In this document: piece by piece, positions 6,325 through 9,665 of the stretch
Position numbering within the stretch: the first letter of the stretch is position 1
Layout of the letters: each line of letters opens with the position of its first letter
NCBI GenBank assembly: GCA_009937555.1
Contig: JAACFD010000058.1
Coordinates: 1-9,665 of the forward strand
Length of the DNA stretch: 9,665 bases
Direction: 5' to 3'
DNA from: Chlamydiales bacterium
Lineage (GTDB): Bacteria > Chlamydiota > Chlamydiia > Chlamydiales > JAACFD01
The notes under the pieces: model-generated
The model's input: only the letters and a program-made list of their open reading frames with translations
The model's database searches: none
Told to the model about the DNA's origin: nothing
Program-made: the position numbers and the translations under genes

Positions 6325-8427
6325 ATGGCATATAAAATAAGAAATATAAGTCTCAATATACAAATATTTATAGCTTTAGCTATAGGAATTCTTTTAGGGT
6401 TTACACTGTCAGATAGTAACATTGCTCTAGCTGAAATACTATCTGTGGCTTACCTTAAAATAACAAAGCTGATTGCCCTTTGTGCTATTGTATTCTCAAT
6501 TGTAACATCTGTGTATCAACAACCCTCTGCTGCCACTTGGAAGAACCTTAAAAAAGTAGCTGCTTTATTTTTTGCTTTTACCATTACCATCTATAGCTTT
6601 TCATATGCTTTCAACCAGATTTTCACCCCAGCTCTTTTTACTTTTACATATAGCAGTTCATCCTACTTTGTAGACACCAGCTCAATCAATGAGCAGTTAA
6701 CGCTATTTTTCACTTCTCTTTCTTCAATTGCTTACCCTGCAATCATCCTTATTGCCATTTTATTTGGTCTAGCTCTAGCTGGCAACAGACAAAAAGAAAA
6801 CCACATGCACGAAATTCTAAATATTATTGATACTACCCTTCACACCACTCTTAACTGGTTCTTTAAGCTTTTTCCTCTATTCACTCTTTGTTTTGCAGCT
6901 TCAGCTATCGCTAAACTCAACCAAAATGCATTTCTTTACCTAAAATTTTATATCCTATCGTTCTACTTACTCACACTTTTGCTTAGCTTTTTTCTTTTTC
7001 CTCAACTCCTAAAACTTTTTGCAAGTATTAGGAAAAGAGAATTCATGTATCAGCTAAGCTTACCTATGTTAATTGCATTTGTATCAGGCTCTGCTATACT
7101 AGCCCTTCCGGCTACTATGACTGCAATTAACAAATTTAAGTTAGAGAAAGATCAGCAAAGCAATCATAAATGGCTATTAGGCTTACTAATTAGCCTTCCT
7201 AGCTTTGGTGGAATGCTATCTAGTTTTTATATCCTATATCTTGCGCAATTCTATCACGTTGTAATTCCTTTTTTGAAGCATATAGAAATCATTACCCTAG
7301 GTACGTTTAGTATTTTTAATAACCATGTCTTGCCAACCAATGGTATTAGCTTTTTAATTGACCGTTTACATTTACCCATTGATGGCAACTCTCTTTACCT
7401 TCAAAGCCTAGCCTATACAAGCAATATAACAGCTTTATTTTCTATAATAGCTATAAGCAGCTTAAGCATTTTATGTGTGTCAAATAAGAAAGTAGATTTA
7501 AAATTTTCAAGGTTATGTATTGGTTTTTTTATCCCTGTGGCTTGTTCAGCAATACTAATTTTATTGCTAAGATCTTATCTACCAGCTTTACCTGCTGAGA
7601 AGCCCTTATCTAAAAGCTATGAAATTGATAGCAGTGCTCAGGTAATTGTAAGTAAGACCTTCCCTACTGAAGAAGATCCTCGATACTTTTTGCATAGCCC
7701 TGCTGAGATAAAAGAAAAAAGAGAACTTAGAGTAGGCTATTTACCATTCATTCCCCCATTTAGCTTCCCAGATGCAAAGCAAGAGCAAGTGGGTTTAGAT
7801 ATTGCAATGGCCCATAAACTTGCTGAAAGTCTAGATGTAAACTTAAGGTTAGTTCCCTATAAGCTACCTGAGCTAGAGAAAATGTTAAAGGAAGGTTATA
7901 TAGATATTGCCATGAGTGGTTTAGCTATATCCCCTAAGCGCCTTAAGAAACTTGCATTTACTTCTTCATATCATCTAGCAAGCAATGCTCTACTTGTCTT
8001 AGACTCAAAGCGCAAGAATTTTGAAAGCTACCAAACACTTCGTGATAACCCCAACTTAAGTATTGCTATCTTACAAGAATCATCTTTAGATGAGCATTTC
8101 GAACACTTTTTCCCAAAAGCAAACAAAGTATCTTTAAATCATGTTAATGAGTTTACGAATAAACCTCAGTTAGATGCTATGTTCTGGAAATATGAACAAG
8201 CCTTAGCTTTTTCACTAGAGCATCCTGAATATACAGCTATCATTCCATCTCCTTCAATAGGTAAAGAGTTATATGCTTATGTTACTCACCCTAAATCACA
8301 GCTATTAATAGACCATGTGAATGAGTGGCTAGATATATTACAGACTGATGAAACTATTGATAGAGAGAAAGAAAAATGGTTCCAGCTTCAACAAGCCGAA
8401 AAGCCCTCTAGGTGGCGGTTGCTTTAG
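6325..8427 (+). CDS. SLC1/DctA-like symporter domain fused to a type-3 solute-binding domain
   Basis: A 700-residue inner-membrane protein. Residues about 8-385 follow the SLC1 (dicarboxylate/amino acid:cation symporter) plan: helices near 12-28, 42-63, 77-100, 133-152, 178-197 and 203-226, an HP1-like SGSAILALPATM (254-265), a TM7 at about 284-308, an HP2-like loop and a TM8 at 357-385. An extra hydrophobic helix (397-415) preceded by basic residues (KKVDLKFSR) should carry the chain out to the periplasm. Residues about 466-690 are an SBP_bac_3 domain, with RVGYLPFIPPFSF, GLDIAMAHKLAESL, and DIAMSGLAISPKR containing the ligand-carboxylate Arg539. Hallmark SLC1 residues are missing: TM7 has SFGGM at the NMDGT position, and TM8 lacks the Asp/Arg/Asn set. 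It may be a binding-protein-assisted transporter or a nutrient sensor; the substrate is unknown. The 5' leader has a clear promoter but a weak ribosome binding site. The 3' end overlaps the convergent lpxI by 20 bp. Confidence 0.82.
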   Translation: MAYKIRNISLNIQIFIALAIGILLGFTLSDSNIALAEILSVAYLKITKLIALCAIVFSIVTSVYQQPSAATWKNLKKVAALFFAFTITIYSFSYAFNQIFTPALFTFTYSSSSYFVDTSSINEQLTLFFTSLSSIAYPAIILIAILFGLALAGNRQKENHMHEILNIIDTTLHTTLNWFFKLFPLFTLCFAASAIAKLNQNAFLYLKFYILSFYLLTLLLSFFLFPQLLKLFASIRKREFMYQLSLPMLIAFVSGSAILALPATMTAINKFKLEKDQQSNHKWLLGLLISLPSFGGMLSSFYILYLAQFYHVVIPFLKHIEIITLGTFSIFNNHVLPTNGISFLIDRLHLPIDGNSLYLQSLAYTSNITALFSIIAISSLSILCVSNKKVDLKFSRLCIGFFIPVACSAILILLLRSYLPALPAEKPLSKSYEIDSSAQVIVSKTFPTEEDPRYFLHSPAEIKEKRELRVGYLPFIPPFSFPDAKQEQVGLDIAMAHKLAESLDVNLRLVPYKLPELEKMLKEGYIDIAMSGLAISPKRLKKLAFTSSYHLASNALLVLDSKRKNFESYQTLRDNPNLSIAILQESSLDEHFEHFFPKANKVSLNHVNEFTNKPQLDAMFWKYEQALAFSLEHPEYTAIIPSPSIGKELYAYVTHPKSQLLIDHVNEWLDILQTDETIDREKEKWFQLQQAEKPSRWRLL

Positions 8428-9241
8428 CTTCAGCTGATAGAGCTATAAGGGCAATTTTATAATCTTCTAGCATCTGTAAACATTCGGCTTTATCTAGCAT
8501 GAGTGTACTTTTAGACTCAATAACTAGGGCTCTAGCTCCAATACTATGCAACAATTCAACTGTATGTTTTCCTATAACAGGAACATCAAAACGGAAGTCT
8601 TGTCGAGGCTTTGCAACCTTAACAAGAACACAAGACTTTCCTGATAGTTCAAAAGCTCTTTTTAGACACTTATTTGTTCCTTCAACAGCTTCAACTGCAA
8701 CTACTGCTTGGTTTTTGATAACTACAGACTGACCTACATCAAAAGCACCAAGACCTTTTGCTATTTGAAAACCTAATTCGGCATCTTTTTGTAAGTCTTG
8801 AGGATACCTTCCTAAAATAGGCCCTCTTTCTGTAATAAGCTGATCTTCTAAAAATTCTGTTTGCTTGAGACAGCGAATACCCTTGGCTTCAAAAGCTTCC
8901 GTAATTTTTAATAAAATGGTATCCGTACGTTTGTCTTTTAATGAATTCCAAAGTTTTAAAGTGGTCCAGTCCATTTTAAGTAATGATAGATTGAATACTA
9001 CTTTGTGCTGGACCCTACCCGCAAATACAACATGCAGAACCTCTCTTTGCAGACAAGCTTTAATCGCTTTTCCTATTTGGGTAAGGTTGATACAGACGGT
9101 ATCATCGCATAAGGATAGCGTTTCATCGGAACTTACACCGTTAATTCCTATCCCTAGAACTTTAATACCTTTTTTTTGTATCCCTTCAATGATCAGTTCA
9201 GGTAAACGCCCTTCACCAACCACTACTGCAATTGTATGCAT
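8408..9241 (-). CDS. lpxI: UDP-2,3-diacylglucosamine pyrophosphatase LpxI (DUF1009)
   Basis: Catalyses the fourth step of lipid A synthesis, hydrolysing UDP-2,3-diacylglucosamine to 2,3-diacylglucosamine 1-phosphate (lipid X) and UMP at the inner membrane. The 277 residues match the LpxI family and are unrelated to LpxH or LpxG. Landmarks are the N-terminal VVGEGRLPELI (7-17), AGRVQHK (74-80), DAELGFQIAKGLGAFDVGQ (153-171), VEAVEGTN (183-190, usually ending in Asp) and KPRQDFRFDVPVIG (211-224), whose aspartates are the best candidates for the catalytic acid reported in Caulobacter LpxI. The N-terminal half resembles a Rossmann-like domain and the C-terminal half holds the conserved acidic motifs. 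The ATG follows the trxA stop by 8 bp, so the two are probably one transcript; an AGAGA-like ribosome binding site overlaps the end of trxA. The 3' end overlaps the convergent transporter gene by 20 bp, with no terminator visible between them. Confidence 0.93.
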   Translation of the reverse strand: MHTIAVVVGEGRLPELIIEGIQKKGIKVLGIGINGVSSDETLSLCDDTVCINLTQIGKAIKACLQREVLHVVFAGRVQHKVVFNLSLLKMDWTTLKLWNSLKDKRTDTILLKITEAFEAKGIRCLKQTEFLEDQLITERGPILGRYPQDLQKDAELGFQIAKGLGAFDVGQSVVIKNQAVVAVEAVEGTNKCLKRAFELSGKSCVLVKVAKPRQDFRFDVPVIGKHTVELLHSIGARALVIESKSTLMLDKAECLQMLEDYKIALIALSAEAKATAT

Positions 9242-9249
9242 AGTTTTCT

Positions 9250-9573
9250 CTACTGAGCTACAGAGACCAAAGCCTTAAGGTCATCAAGATCTTTTAAGCC
9301 TATTGTTCTATCTACTTCTTCACCATCTTTAAGTACTACTAAGGTAGGCACATGAGTAATGCTAAATTTTTGAGAAGCTTCTTGAGCTTGCTCTACATCA
9401 ACTTTAAACACTTGAATTTCATTACTTAGCTCATTTGCCAGCTCTTCAATAATTGGCTGCATCATTTTACAAGGCCCACAGCTCTGGGAAAAGAAATCAA
9501 GCAGAACAATTCCTTGTCCTGTAGATTGATTAAAGGTGTTATCATCTAGGCTTTTAACAAGAGTCTCAGACAT
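9250..9573 (-). CDS. trxA: Thioredoxin with atypical Ser-Cys-Gly-Pro-Cys active site
   Basis: Cytosolic thiol-disulfide oxidoreductase that reduces protein disulfides and is itself recycled by thioredoxin reductase. Its 107 residues are the standard single-domain size. Conserved features are Asp26, the redox pair Cys32/Cys35 in CGPCK, the cis-proline Pro76 (HVPT) and Gly92 (IGLKD). The family's WAxWCGPC reads FSQSCGPC: Trp28 is Phe and the Trp just before the first Cys is Ser31. That could alter redox potential or partner choice, but the catalytic cysteines are intact, so a working oxidoreductase is likely. The ATG is supported by an AGGA Shine-Dalgarno sequence 7 nt upstream on the minus strand. 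It is the first gene of the trxA-lpxI pair. The upstream DNA is extremely AT-rich, with an imperfect inverted repeat but no consensus -35/-10 pair I can defend. TrxA lies near spoU and mip in Chlamydia as I recall it. Confidence 0.95.
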   Translation of the reverse strand: MSETLVKSLDDNTFNQSTGQGIVLLDFFSQSCGPCKMMQPIIEELANELSNEIQVFKVDVEQAQEASQKFSITHVPTLVVLKDGEEVDRTIGLKDLDDLKALVSVAQ

Positions 9574-9610
9574 AATAAATTCCTATCTTTCAGAAAGTTA
9601 TATAAGATTT

Positions 9611-9646
9611 TTTTTGTGATATTTTAAATATAATATCGCACAAAAA
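9611..9646. repeat. Imperfect 13-bp inverted repeat upstream of trxA
   Basis: TTTTTGTGATATT (9611-9623) is the reverse complement of AATATCGCACAAAAA (9632-9646) except for a 2-nt CG insertion, with an 8-nt A/T spacer. It lies 38 bp upstream of the trxA start, where a promoter or operator would be expected. On the minus strand the hairpin is followed by A residues, not T, so it is not an intrinsic terminator for a gene entering from the right. A regulatory site for trxA-lpxI is possible but unproven. Confidence 0.5.
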
Positions 9647-9665
9647 CATTATTTTTTCTAGGGTA

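Noticed and set aside
8865..9278. Plus-strand reading frame of 137 codons opposite lpxI
   Set aside because: It runs antisense to well-recognised LpxI sequence, crosses into trxA and has no recognisable domain.
9574..9665. Minus-strand promoter for trxA
   Set aside because: Several TATTAT/TAAAAT/TATAAC boxes exist in this very AT-rich stretch, but none has a convincing -35 at the right distance, so any choice would be arbitrary.
1..9665. tRNA genes, CRISPR arrays, insertion sequences or phage att sites
   Set aside because: No spaced direct repeats, transposase-like reading frames or tRNA-like cloverleaf sequences were seen; nearly all DNA is accounted for by the genes listed.

Overview
The window looks like a piece of chromosome from a member of the Chlamydiae, most likely an amoeba-associated 'environmental' lineage rather than the genus Chlamydia. 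The basis is gene content and order. HisRS, AspRS, an FKBP-type Mip protein, a SPOUT methyltransferase of the TrmL type and thioredoxin sit together, and I recall the same genes clustered in Chlamydia trachomatis (hisS-aspS-mip-spoU-trxA, around CT539-CT543). HisRS also carries a chlamydial-looking RQQxGRYRQHHQFG motif-2 loop and an LRILDSKEPED segment. The DNA is AT-rich throughout. I cannot name a genus from sequence alone.

Layout: 31-1233 (+) is an unrecognised, Lys/Glu-rich, probably coiled-coil protein whose start may lie outside the window. A near-consensus sigma70-type promoter (1238-1266) then drives the tightly packed pair hisS-aspS (1301-4394), followed by a probable terminator (4437-4469). 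Next comes a secreted Mip-like FKBP protein (4508-5743) with a very long Thr/Ser/Ala-rich linker and a degraded active site. A textbook intrinsic terminator follows (5758-5788), and its T-tract ends seven bases before the start of trmL (5796-6254). A second clear promoter (6266-6294) precedes a 700-residue membrane protein (6325-8427). It fuses an SLC1/DctA-like symporter scaffold to a type-3 periplasmic solute-binding domain. On the minus strand, trxA (9573-9250) and lpxI (9241-8408) form a two-gene unit that converges on, and overlaps by 20 bp, the 3' end of the fusion transporter. An inverted repeat (9611-9646) lies upstream of trxA.

Functions: the left half is translation machinery (two class II aminoacyl-tRNA synthetases and a tRNA wobble-position methyltransferase) interrupted by an envelope protein. 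The right half is envelope and accessory biology: solute uptake or sensing, lipid A synthesis (LpxI) and thiol redox. The AspRS carries His-Gly in its anticodon-binding loop, as in non-discriminating enzymes, which fits an organism that makes Asn-tRNA by amidation.

The best candidate for something undescribed is the SLC1-SBP fusion. The symporter half has lost its hallmark cation and substrate motifs, an extra transmembrane helix places the binding domain on the periplasmic side, and the binding domain itself appears to lack the usual amino-acid alpha-ammonium ligand. No tRNA, rRNA, CRISPR array, insertion sequence or phage gene was seen.
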